From: Hyphomonadaceae bacterium
Lineage (GTDB): Bacteria > Pseudomonadota > Alphaproteobacteria > Caulobacterales > Aquidulcibacteraceae
Length of the DNA: 64,000 bases
Reading direction: 5' to 3'
NCBI GenBank assembly: GCA_021731815.1
Contig: JAKFWO010000028.1
Location: 1 to 64,000, forward strand
Shown: positions 24,438 through 32,520 of the stretch, one piece after another
Layout of the letters: each line of letters begins with the position of its first letter
Position numbering within the stretch: the first letter of the stretch is position 1
The notes under the pieces: model-generated
What the model saw: only the letters and a program-made list of their open reading frames with translations
Databases searched by the model: none
Told to the model about the DNA's origin: nothing
Program-made: the position numbers and the translations under genes

Positions 24438-26348
24438 ATGCCCACTTTCCTGCGCCCCGATCTTTCTTCCACTGTTCCGCCCGAATATCGTGACCCGCTT
24501 TATGCGCCGCGCGCGCTCGCCATCGAGCACCGGGACAATGGCGAATGGCTGATCGTCAATGAGGCTCCGGTGCGACCCGCCTACGCCGATGCGCTGGCAC
24601 CCCTCCGGCACTGGGCGGCGGTGCGTCCGGATGGGATGTGGCTTGCCGAGCGTGTCTCATTATCGCCGGAACATGGATGGCGTCGGCTGGGCTTTGCCGA
24701 AGGTCTTGGCCGGGTTGAAGCCATGGCGCGCGCGCTTGCCGGGCAAGGTCTGGGCGTGGGCGACCGGCTGCTGATTCTGGCGCGCAACGGGCTCGACCAC
24801 GCCATTTTCACCTATGCTGCCATGGGGATCGGCGCGATCGCCGCGCCGGTCTCGCCCCAATATGGGGCCTCGGGGGCCGATCCCGCCCGTCTTGCCGGCG
24901 CATTGGCCCTGTTGCGTCCGAAATTTGCCCTGGTCGAGGATGGTGATTCCCAGGCCGGGGCCTGTGCTGCTCTTCGTGACGCCGGCATCCGGGTCATTGC
25001 CTTGCGCAACGCCCGGGACGGCGCGCTGGATGCCGCCCTTGTCGCGGCTCCGCCTTTTTCAGGCGGGTCCGGTATCATTCAACAGCCAGGCGACAGACTG
25101 GCCAAGATCCTTCTGACCTCGGGATCCACCGGGACCCCGAAAGGTGTGGCGATCAGCCATCGCGGCCTCGCGGTCAATTCCGCGCAGATCGAATCCTGCT
25201 TTGTCGATCCCGACCCGCCCGTCCTCGTAAATTCGGCCCCCTGGAGCCATTCACTCGGGGCCAATGCGGTTTTGCACAGTGTTCTGCATCGCGGCGGGGC
25301 GCTCTATATCGATCAGGGGCAGCCGGTGCCAGGCCGGTTTGAGGAGACCCTCGCCAATCTGCGTGAAATCGCGCCCTCGACGCATATCATGGTCCCGGCG
25401 GGATGGGCGATGCTGGCCGATGCGCTGGAAGCCGACGCGGCGCTGGCGAGGAATTTCTTTTCCCGCCTGAAGCTTATGCAATATGGCGGGGCCGCACTCG
25501 GCCAGGCGGTGGCCGATCGAATCGCAGCGGTGGCAGTGCGGGTCACGGGCCGGAAAATCAGCTTCGCCGCCGGCTATGGGGCGACCGAAACCGGGCCTAC
25601 CGCATGCAATGTCCATTGGATCAATGAGCGTATGGGCCAGATCGGCCTGCCGGTTCCGGGCACCAGCATCAAACTTGTTCCTTCCGGCGACAAATATGAG
25701 GCACGGATCAAGGGACCGCAATTGTTTGCCGGTTATTTCGAGCGCCCGGATCTGACCGAGGCTGCGTATGACGAGGAGGGTTTTTACCGGCTGGGCGATT
25801 CGGTGAGACTGGGCGAAGCCGACAAGCCGCAGGCAGGCCTTGTCTTTGCCGGGCGCATTGCCGAGGATTTCAAGCTCGCCAATGGCAGTTTTGTCTCGGC
25901 GGGTGCATTGCGGGTCGCCCTGGTTTCCGCGATCGGCGGCGCTGTCGCCGACGCGGTGATTTGTGGGGAAGGGGAGGCATTCCCCGCCGCCTTGCTGTTT
26001 CTCAGTCCCGGATTTTGTCGCACGCTTGCACCGGGGCCCGAGGATCTGGCGGGTTTTGCCGGGGACCCGGCGGTGATCGCCGCGATCAGGACCGGGATTG
26101 AGATCCATAATCAGGGTCGTGGTGCGGCGACGGGGCGAATCGGCCGTGTGGCTATTCTTCTGGACGCTCCTGATTTTGCCAGCGGTGAGATCACGGACAA
26201 GGGATACCTCAACCAACGCTTGTGTCGTGAGCGGCGGGAGCACATTATCAGCGCCGTTTTTCGTGCACCAGAAAATACTGTCTTTATTGAAAATACGCCC
26301 GCGGAGGCGTTTTCGGGAGTTCCGGTTTTGCTGATGGATATGGGTTAA
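24438..26348 (+). CDS. AMP-forming acyl/aryl-CoA ligase, feruloyl-CoA synthase-like
   Basis: A 636-residue ANL-superfamily ligase that activates a carboxylic acid with ATP and CoA. Motifs are the P-loop LLTSGSTGTPKGVAISH, GYGATETGP (A5), and the hinge region GRIAEDFKLANGSFVSAGALR. The last two and the C-terminal ITDKGYLNQR, which holds the catalytic Lys candidate, are the pattern of feruloyl-CoA synthases rather than fatty-acyl or acetyl ligases. GAGG lies 7 bases before the ATG. No hydroxycinnamate hydratase or vanillin dehydrogenase gene is nearby, so the substrate is an inference from family only. Confidence 0.82.
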   Translation: MPTFLRPDLSSTVPPEYRDPLYAPRALAIEHRDNGEWLIVNEAPVRPAYADALAPLRHWAAVRPDGMWLAERVSLSPEHGWRRLGFAEGLGRVEAMARALAGQGLGVGDRLLILARNGLDHAIFTYAAMGIGAIAAPVSPQYGASGADPARLAGALALLRPKFALVEDGDSQAGACAALRDAGIRVIALRNARDGALDAALVAAPPFSGGSGIIQQPGDRLAKILLTSGSTGTPKGVAISHRGLAVNSAQIESCFVDPDPPVLVNSAPWSHSLGANAVLHSVLHRGGALYIDQGQPVPGRFEETLANLREIAPSTHIMVPAGWAMLADALEADAALARNFFSRLKLMQYGGAALGQAVADRIAAVAVRVTGRKISFAAGYGATETGPTACNVHWINERMGQIGLPVPGTSIKLVPSGDKYEARIKGPQLFAGYFERPDLTEAAYDEEGFYRLGDSVRLGEADKPQAGLVFAGRIAEDFKLANGSFVSAGALRVALVSAIGGAVADAVICGEGEAFPAALLFLSPGFCRTLAPGPEDLAGFAGDPAVIAAIRTGIEIHNQGRGAATGRIGRVAILLDAPDFASGEITDKGYLNQRLCRERREHIISAVFRAPENTVFIENTPAEAFSGVPVLLMDMG

Positions 26349-26396
26349 CTTTACGGACCGTTAGGACCGCTTGATTATTCAGGGTTGCATTCCGGG

Positions 26397-27500
26397 ATGG
26401 CAACGATTCAGCGCACCCGAGGAAACACTGGCGGAAACCGTATGGACGACCCGTCTTCCCTGCAATTATTCCCGGCGGCCTATGACAGGGCCGTCGAACC
26501 ATCTGTTGCCTTTGGGGGATATGGCGGTGCAGAACCACCCGAAAGTCTGTCCCAAATCATTGTACGTCTCGGCACCGAGGCGTGGCGGATCCGCCCGCAA
26601 ATCGCGCGGCGCAGCCTGATGGCGCGGGGCTGGCAGGACTGGGGTTACCATTTTTTGTCCCCTCCGCCAGCGGTGACGGCGATGGCGATGGCTTCGTCCG
26701 ACCGGCGGCTCGCAGCCGACCCGCATGCCGCGGGTATACTGGGTGCGACGGAGTGTTTTCGTGCTCTTGTCGCCGCAGGGGCTGGCCGGGATCTGATGAT
26801 CGGGTCCTTTGATCCCGGCCCGCCCGAGTCACCCGCCCACACCCATGAGCGTGGCATGGCCTTTCAGCAGGGCCTGCGCGATGCAGGCGCGCGGCTGGGC
26901 GTCACGATCGGCGATGTCTACGGCCCTCAGCCCACGCTGGCCCCCGCCAGTGCCGGGCGTAATGTGTCGGCAATCGGGGCGGCGCGACTGGCCATTCTTG
27001 CCCGCCCACCCGCCGACGGCGATGTCCTGGTCACCCTGGGATCGACGCATCTGGACCTCGAATCGAGTCTTTATCTGTCGCTTTTAAATGGGGGTGGCGG
27101 TCGGCGTCCCCAGGTGGATCTCGCGGCCGAAAAGATTTCGGCGGAGCTGGTCCGCGACATCCATGCCGAAATCGGAGGAAGCGTTGCTCTGTTCCCGATC
27201 GGGATTGGGGGGCTCGCGCTGGCAGCCGCTGACATGGCCGGATTGTTTTCCTGTGGAATACGCCTGCGTCTCGATCGGGTGGCCACGGCGATCCCTTCCC
27301 TGTTTTCCGAAGGCAGCGGCCGCTATCTGTTGGCGATACCCGAATCTCACCACGAGATCGTCGACCACCTTTCGCTGGCTTTCGGGGTGGATTACAGCCC
27401 TTGCGGGAGCGTCGGGGGCGAAGGTCTGTGCATCCGCGCCCATGAACAGCAGCTTGCCCATGTCCCGGCACCGGCTTTGCTGCGCTTTCCGCGGCTTTAG
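26397..27500 (+). CDS. orphan half-length PurL/AIR-synthase-like protein
   Basis: A protein of about 367 residues that follows the plan of only the second half of PurL (phosphoribosylformylglycinamidine synthase, about 740 residues). Matching segments in order are ADPHAAGILGATECFRALVAAGA, the GMAFQQGLRDAGARLGVTIGDV region, GDVLVTLGSTHLDLESSLYL, PQVDLAAEK, IGGLALAAADMAG, LFSEGSGRYLLAIPE, and GSVGGEGLCI. The N-terminal ATP-binding half is absent. The catalytic signature HDLSDGGLA reads FPIGIGGLA, and the GNVSLYNE segment is GDVYGPQPT. It is therefore probably not an active PurL. Starts at 26385 (TTG), 26397 and 26442 are all possible. It begins 48 bases after the AMP ligase on the same strand. 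Confidence 0.7.
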   Translation: MATIQRTRGNTGGNRMDDPSSLQLFPAAYDRAVEPSVAFGGYGGAEPPESLSQIIVRLGTEAWRIRPQIARRSLMARGWQDWGYHFLSPPPAVTAMAMASSDRRLAADPHAAGILGATECFRALVAAGAGRDLMIGSFDPGPPESPAHTHERGMAFQQGLRDAGARLGVTIGDVYGPQPTLAPASAGRNVSAIGAARLAILARPPADGDVLVTLGSTHLDLESSLYLSLLNGGGGRRPQVDLAAEKISAELVRDIHAEIGGSVALFPIGIGGLALAAADMAGLFSCGIRLRLDRVATAIPSLFSEGSGRYLLAIPESHHEIVDHLSLAFGVDYSPCGSVGGEGLCIRAHEQQLAHVPAPALLRFPRL

Positions 27501-27518
27501 ACGCGTCGGCGACTTTAA

Positions 27519-27566
27519 TTTGCCGTGTTTGTCGGTAAGAGGAGTCTCCTCTCAGGCTTCGGCAAA
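27519..27566 (+). promoter_or_regulatory. nested RNA hairpin before the small membrane protein gene
   Basis: An outer stem TTTGCCG (27519-27525) pairs with CGGCAAA (27560-27566). An inner perfect stem AGAGGAG (27538-27544) pairs with CTCCTCT (27546-27552) around one T. The inner stem contains the only GGAG before the ATG at 27572. It may be a terminator for the upstream gene without a T-run, or a leader structure that hides a ribosome site. The structure is seen; the role is a guess. Confidence 0.4.
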
Positions 27567-27571
27567 CGACA

Positions 27572-27757
27572 ATGCGTTTTCCACGTTCCTCCTTTCGGCG
27601 TTCGGGCCGGGCGCCGCGTCTGCCGCTCGTCCCCACAATGCTGGTGATCGCGCTGGTATTGGCCGGCGGATTCTTCTTTCTGCTGGGAAAGGCGGATCGG
27701 CAAAAGCCGGTTCCCAAGGAGAAAGTCATTGAGCTTACGGATGAGTTTCCGCGCTAG
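27572..27757 (+). CDS. small single-pass membrane protein
   Basis: A 61-residue protein with a basic N-terminus rich in Arg, a single hydrophobic helix at about residues 19-39 (LVPTMLVIALVLAGGFFFLLG), and a charged C-terminal tail of 20 residues. The Arg-rich start predicts an N-in, C-out topology. It overlaps the start region of the next gene by 29 bases and so is likely part of one transcript with it. No ribosome site lies at normal distance from the ATG. I do not recognise a family, but the composition and overlap argue that it is real. Confidence 0.6.
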   Translation: MRFPRSSFRRSGRAPRLPLVPTMLVIALVLAGGFFFLLGKADRQKPVPKEKVIELTDEFPR

Positions 27758-29420
27758 CCTGCTGGCTGCAGGTGCGTGCAGTCTGGTCATTCTGACAGCC
27801 ACCGGAGCTTTCGCACAATCACTCGATGTGCGGCCCGTCAGTGGAGCGAGCTCCTTTGGCTTTGCGGTGGAAGAAATGCTGGCGCGACCTTTTCCCGCCG
27901 ATTCCTGGCGCGGCTCGGCGTTTCGCGATGCCGAGAATATTCTGGCGGATTTCGGAATCCCCGGAAGCAGCCGGGTCGGGTTCGACCTGCTGGCGCGCGC
28001 GATTGCAAGTCCGGGTGCAGAACCCGACAATGCGGGCCCGGCGACGGGCGCGGCGCGCCTGGCGGCGATCTATGCGCTTGGCCGGACCGGTGATGTCGCC
28101 AGGGGTCTCGGCCGCATCCGTTCAGTCGCGGAAACGCCGCTGGGGCGACGGCTGGGAGCCGAACTGAAATTGCTGGCCGGCAATGATGCGGGGGCCTGTG
28201 GCGCTCCGGGATTCGATCCCGGCACCGCAGAGCCTGCCACCTTGTCCCCGGAGGAAATGCGCGAGGCCCGCTTTGCTGCCCGGCTTCGGCTGTTTTGCGC
28301 GGCCGTCTCCGGAGACGGAGCAAATGCCAACGCAGCGATCGCACGGCTGAAAGTGCTCGGTGCCGCCGGTGACTGGGCCGAAGCCGCCGCCAATCGTCTG
28401 CTCAAGCGCGCACCGGCCAGGGCCAGCCTGACCCCGCGCTTTGAAGATGCGATCGATTATCGGTTGGTTGAAGCGCTGGGTCTGGCCCGGACGGTCACGA
28501 TGATCAATCGCGCACCTCTGCCTCTGCTGCGCGCCATGCTTGACGATCCGCAAACGCCGGATGTCGTGCGCGCCGCCGCGATCGAACGCGCGTTGCGCCA
28601 GGGCTTTCTTTCGGGCGAAAATGCCCGCAAGCAGGCGTTGGCCATGGCGGGCTTTGCCCCCAATGCCGGGTTTCTGCGCAACCGGACATTGTTGCTCGAT
28701 CTCGCCGCCATCACCAGTCTTGCCCCCGCCGCGCGGGGCGAAGCTCTGGCCGCTGCCTTGATCAAGCCGCGACCCTTTGCGGAATTCGCCGCACTGAGCG
28801 CCTTATTGGCACCCGAGATTGCCGCAATGCGGATCGATACCGGCAATGCTGCGCTGGGCGCGCCGCTGGCCCGGGCGGCGTTGTCGGTCGGGGATCTTTC
28901 TGCTGCGCAAGGCTTTTTTCGGTTGGCCACCGGTGCGGGCGGTGTGGCAAAGGATGATCCCAATATCCAGCGTCTGTCGCTCGCCTTGGCGCTTGCGGCC
29001 ACCGAATCAGCAGACAGTCCGGCGCAGGCGCGCCAGAAGCTGATTTCCGCCGCGCAGGCACGCTTTGACAGCGCGGCCGCAATCGGACCGGCGCAAATGG
29101 CCGAGGCCGTGCGCGATTGCCTGATCGCGGCGGGTGCGGGCAATCTTGGCCTCGCCGAGCTTGACCTGCCGGCCGAGGCCATCAATGCGTCATCCGGCAC
29201 CGGGGGGCTCGGCGTGTTCCAGCGCATCCGGTTCAGTGATTCCCTGCGGCGCGGGGCGCGGGCCGAGGCCGCGATCCTCGCCGCCGGGTTTTCCGACGGG
29301 GGCGCTGAACTCGCATCGGCGGATGCATGGCTGGCGCTGAGCGGGCTCAACCAGGTCGGGCTTGCCGGAGATGCGCGGGCACTGGGTGTGGAATGGCTGT
29401 TGTCCGGTGTGAAGCTGTAA
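27729..29420 (+). CDS. secreted helical protein of unknown function
   Basis: A 563-residue protein with a signal peptide (hydrophobic about 11-24, cleavage after GAFA near 29). An Ala/Leu-rich helical body follows with alternating short helices like a TPR- or HEAT-type solenoid. No catalytic motif is visible. The TTG at 27729 has AAGGAG 6 bases ahead and is my chosen start; the ATG at 27741 is the alternative. It overlaps the small membrane protein gene upstream and lies 124 bases ahead of xerD. I do not know its function. Confidence 0.75.
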   Translation: MSLRMSFRASLLAAGACSLVILTATGAFAQSLDVRPVSGASSFGFAVEEMLARPFPADSWRGSAFRDAENILADFGIPGSSRVGFDLLARAIASPGAEPDNAGPATGAARLAAIYALGRTGDVARGLGRIRSVAETPLGRRLGAELKLLAGNDAGACGAPGFDPGTAEPATLSPEEMREARFAARLRLFCAAVSGDGANANAAIARLKVLGAAGDWAEAAANRLLKRAPARASLTPRFEDAIDYRLVEALGLARTVTMINRAPLPLLRAMLDDPQTPDVVRAAAIERALRQGFLSGENARKQALAMAGFAPNAGFLRNRTLLLDLAAITSLAPAARGEALAAALIKPRPFAEFAALSALLAPEIAAMRIDTGNAALGAPLARAALSVGDLSAAQGFFRLATGAGGVAKDDPNIQRLSLALALAATESADSPAQARQKLISAAQARFDSAAAIGPAQMAEAVRDCLIAAGAGNLGLAELDLPAEAINASSGTGGLGVFQRIRFSDSLRRGARAEAAILAAGFSDGGAELASADAWLALSGLNQVGLAGDARALGVEWLLSGVKL

Positions 29421-29544
29421 TCCTCCCGACGGGGAATTTTTCTGCGGCGACCGCTAAAACCGGATCTTAACCGGGGTTCCCTATTTTCGGCCTGAAGAAC
29501 TTCGGAAAAGCCGGCCGGCCTGACCGCCGGCATACAGGTTTCGC

Positions 29545-30585
29545 ATGGCCATTTCTCCCCGGATCGAAGCCTTTCTGGAAGGATTGTCGGCCGAACGCCT
29601 GGCGGCGGCGAGTACCCTTGCGGCCTATCGGTGTGACCTCGAGGATTTCTCGCGGTTCTGTCGCGCGCGCGCGCTGGATCCGGTCGCAGCCAAGGCCGAC
29701 GAAATTCGCGATTATCTCGCCGAAGCGCAGCGGCATGGCCTCAGCGCCGCCACCATGGCGCGCCGGCTTTCGGCGCTGCGCCAGTTTTTCGCCTTCGCCC
29801 TTGCCGAGCAATGGCGGGCCGACCTTCCCACCCTGCTGACCGAGAGCCCGCGAAAACCGCAATCCCTTCCCAAAACCATGAGTGCTTCCGAGACCATGCG
29901 CCTGATGGACGCAATTTCCGGGGCCGAAGGTGCAGAAGGCCTGCGTATGCGCGCGCTTCTCGAATTGCTCTATGGCGCGGGATTGCGTGCAAGCGAGTGC
30001 TGCGCCTTACCGCTAAATGCGCTGCCGCCATTCTTGCTGCGGCCAGATGGCGCGGGCCTGGACTCGCCGGGGGCGCGGATATTGCGGATCAAGGGCAAGG
30101 GCGGGAAGGAGCGTCTGGCCCTGTTCGGCGCGCCGGCCGAGGACGCCTTGCGTGCCTATCTCACGGTCCGGACGGAATTCCTGCCGCGATCCACGCCCGA
30201 GGCAATGTCGCGCGCGGCCTTTTTCCTGTTCCCCTCTCGCGGGGTATCAGGCCATATCACCCGCCGCCGTCTTGCGCATTATGTCGCCAAGGCCGCCAGC
30301 GATGCGGGGCTCGATGCGCAGCGTGTGACCCCCCATGTGCTACGACATGCATTTGCGACGCATTTGCTCGACGGCGGGGTTGATTTGGTCAGCCTCCAGC
30401 GGCTGCTCGGTCATGCCGATATCGCTACGACGCAAATCTATACCCATGTCAGCGATGCCCGTTTGCGCGCCGCGCTGAAGCACCACCCTCTGTCGAGCCA
30501 GGGCAAGGAGACCTTGCCGGGGGATATGCCGGTCGGATCGGACCAGAGCAATCTAAAGGAAATCGGAGCCAATTGTCTGAATTGA
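29545..30585 (+). CDS. xerD: site-specific tyrosine recombinase XerD
   Basis: A 346-residue tyrosine recombinase that with XerC resolves chromosome dimers at dif. The N-terminal SAM-like core-binding domain is at 1-95. The catalytic residues are Arg148 (GAGLRASE), Lys in KGKGGKER near 185, His264 and Arg267 (HVLRHAFATH), His290 (LLGHADI) and nucleophile Tyr299 (TTQIYTH). The C-terminus runs about 35 residues past the usual XerD end, and its last four codons fall within the edge of the RIME-like repeat copy 3. It faces parB. Confidence 0.93.
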   Translation: MAISPRIEAFLEGLSAERLAAASTLAAYRCDLEDFSRFCRARALDPVAAKADEIRDYLAEAQRHGLSAATMARRLSALRQFFAFALAEQWRADLPTLLTESPRKPQSLPKTMSASETMRLMDAISGAEGAEGLRMRALLELLYGAGLRASECCALPLNALPPFLLRPDGAGLDSPGARILRIKGKGGKERLALFGAPAEDALRAYLTVRTEFLPRSTPEAMSRAAFFLFPSRGVSGHITRRRLAHYVAKAASDAGLDAQRVTPHVLRHAFATHLLDGGVDLVSLQRLLGHADIATTQIYTHVSDARLRAALKHHPLSSQGKETLPGDMPVGSDQSNLKEIGANCLN

Positions 30586-30660
30586 AAATGCTCAGATTCA
30601 ATGATCCAGAGCGTGTTCAGGCAAAAAACCGGACTGTACATTTTCTGAACGCGCTCTGGA
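30574..30660. repeat. RIME-like palindromic intergenic repeat, copy 3
   Basis: An 87-bp element that matches the right part of copy 2 (24244-24332) in reverse orientation, including CTGAATTGAAAATGCTC and the GAGCGTGTTCAG/CTGAACGCGCTC stem. It overlaps the last 12 bases of xerD and fills the gap between the convergent xerD and parB genes, where it may act as a terminator. Confidence 0.85.
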
Positions 30661-30694
30661 TGCGCAGCGTCATGCTGGTCGGGTGCCAGCCAGC

Positions 30695-31606
30695 TCAGAG
30701 CCGGGAGGACAAGCGTCGGCAGACCTCGTCTAATTGCTCGAGCTTTTTGTACTGGATCCGGATTTCCCCGGCGCCCGGCCCGCGCTCGCGGATTTCAAGC
30801 CTGAGGCCGAGCGCGTTCATGAGGTCAGCCTCCAGCGCCCGTGTATCGGCCGCCCGGTCAGCGCCACCAAGGGCGGCGACCGCCCGGACGATTTCGCCGG
30901 CCTTCGTGCCCTGCGCCAGTTTTTCGACATCGCGCACGCTCAGGCCCTTGGCGATGATTTCTCCCGCCAGGGTCGACGGATCGGAAGTACCGAGAAGCGC
31001 GCGCGCATGGCCGGCAGAAAGCAACCCGTCGCGCACATGGTCGAGCACATCTTCGGGCAAGGTCAGCAAGCGCAGCAGATTGGACACATGTTCGCGGCTT
31101 TTGCCCACAGCTTCGGCGATTGCGGCATGGGTATGGTTGAAGCGCTGGGCAAGCTGACGATAGGCCAGGGCTTCTTCGATCGGGTTGAGGTCCTTGCGCT
31201 GGACATTTTCGATGATGGCGATTTCGAGCACGTCGAGATCGCTGAGATCTTCGCGGATGACCGCCGGTACCGCATCGAGCCCGGCACCCTGCGCTGCGCG
31301 CCAGCGGCGCTCGCCGGCCACGATCTCATATCGGCCAGGCTGATCGGGATCCGGCCGCAGCAGGATCGGCTGCAACACGCCGCGCGTGCGCACCGATTCG
31401 ACCAGCTCCGCCATGCCTGCGGGGTCAAAGCTGCGCCGGGGCTGGCCGGGATTTGCACGGATCAGATCGACGGGGATATTCTGACGGGGCCCGGGAGCCT
31501 CGGCTTCCGCAGGCTCTGCGCCCGGACTGCCTTCGATCTGGTATTCCCCGAACAAAGCCGACAGGCCGCGACCGAGCCGCGGGGATTTCACAGATTCGGC
31601 GCTCAT
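30695..31606 (-). CDS. parB: chromosome-partitioning protein ParB
   Basis: A 303-residue CTP-dependent DNA clamp that loads at parS and spreads. It has a short N-terminal ParA-interacting tail (PRLGRGLSALFGE), the CTP-binding domain with PGQPRRSFD, GERRWRAAQ and ENVQRKDLNPIEEA, a helix-turn-helix (THAAIAEAVGKSREHVSNLLRLL) and a C-terminal dimerisation domain. The start overlaps the parA stop by 4 bases. Four perfect parS sites lie 1.5-3.7 kb upstream. Confidence 0.97.
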   Translation of the reverse strand: MSAESVKSPRLGRGLSALFGEYQIEGSPGAEPAEAEAPGPRQNIPVDLIRANPGQPRRSFDPAGMAELVESVRTRGVLQPILLRPDPDQPGRYEIVAGERRWRAAQGAGLDAVPAVIREDLSDLDVLEIAIIENVQRKDLNPIEEALAYRQLAQRFNHTHAAIAEAVGKSREHVSNLLRLLTLPEDVLDHVRDGLLSAGHARALLGTSDPSTLAGEIIAKGLSVRDVEKLAQGTKAGEIVRAVAALGGADRAADTRALEADLMNALGLRLEIRERGPGAGEIRIQYKKLEQLDEVCRRLSSRL

Positions 31607-32520
31607 GCGGCCAGCCTCGCGCGTTCGCGTTGCAGGAGTTCGGAAGCAAGCTGAATATAGGCCTGACTGCCGATGCAGCGGTGGTCATATAAAAGTGCCG
31701 GCTTGCCATAAGACGGCGCTTCCGACACGCGCACATTGCGCGGGATCATGGTGGCATAGACCTTGTCGCCGAAATGCGCCCTGACATCGGCGGCGACGAG
31801 ATCGGACAGGGAAGTGCGTTTGTCATACATGGTCAATACGACCCCCTGGATATCGAGGCCGGGATTAAGATTGGCCCGGACGATTTCCACGGTCTTCATC
31901 AATTGGGTGAGGCCTTCGAGCGCAAAAAACTCGCATTGCAGCGGAACCAGAACCGAATCGGCGGCGGTCATCGCATTGACGGTCAGAATGTTGAGCGATG
32001 GCGGGCAATCGATCAGGACATAATCGAAGGGCTCGTGCCCGCTTTGGGCCCCAGATTCGGGTTTCAACCGGGCCAGCGCATCGCGCAAGCGGAAGGCGCG
32101 GCGGGGATGATCGGCCAGCTCAATCTCGGCCCCCGACAGATTGACATCGGCCGGGGTGACGAACAGTCCGGGGATCTGGGTTTCCAGCACCGTGGCCAGA
32201 ATATCGGCATCGCCCATCAACACGTCATAGCTGGTGCCGTGGCGGGCCGCCCGGCCGAGCCCCAGACCCGTGGACGCATTCCCCTGGGGGTCAATGTCGA
32301 GAATGAGTACGCGCCGACCGACAGCGGCGAGCGCCGTACCCAGATTGATCGCAGTCGTGGTTTTCCCGACGCCCCCTTTTTGATTCGCAACGGCGAAAAT
32401 TCGGGGACGTTTGGCAGTCACACCGGGGATGACGCCGGCGGCCATGCCGGCCACGCCAAAAATTTCGTCTGCATTCAAAGGGTTGGAAACAGGCCGAGTA
32501 TGGCTATTTGCATTGGACAC
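31603..32520 (-). CDS. parA: chromosome-partitioning ATPase ParA
   Basis: A 305-residue deviant-Walker ATPase that moves ParB-parS complexes along the nucleoid. It has NQKGGVGKTTTAINLG (deviant Walker A), LILDIDPQGNASTGLG, VLIDCPPSL (Walker B) and MIPRNVRVSEAPSYGKP. A 40-residue N-terminal extension precedes the Walker motif. The start is a GTG at 32520 that overlaps the rsmG stop by 17 bases. It is co-directional with parB downstream. Confidence 0.97.
   Translation of the reverse strand: MSNANSHTRPVSNPLNADEIFGVAGMAAGVIPGVTAKRPRIFAVANQKGGVGKTTTAINLGTALAAVGRRVLILDIDPQGNASTGLGLGRAARHGTSYDVLMGDADILATVLETQIPGLFVTPADVNLSGAEIELADHPRRAFRLRDALARLKPESGAQSGHEPFDYVLIDCPPSLNILTVNAMTAADSVLVPLQCEFFALEGLTQLMKTVEIVRANLNPGLDIQGVVLTMYDKRTSLSDLVAADVRAHFGDKVYATMIPRNVRVSEAPSYGKPALLYDHRCIGSQAYIQLASELLQRERARLAA

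Noticed and set aside
24163-24438. 91-codon minus-strand frame over repeat copy 2
   Set aside because: Its translation is that of the palindromic repeat and resembles the frame over copy 3 only because the DNA repeats.
30573-31157. 194-codon plus-strand frame over repeat copy 3 and parB
   Set aside because: It starts in the repeat and runs antisense to parB.
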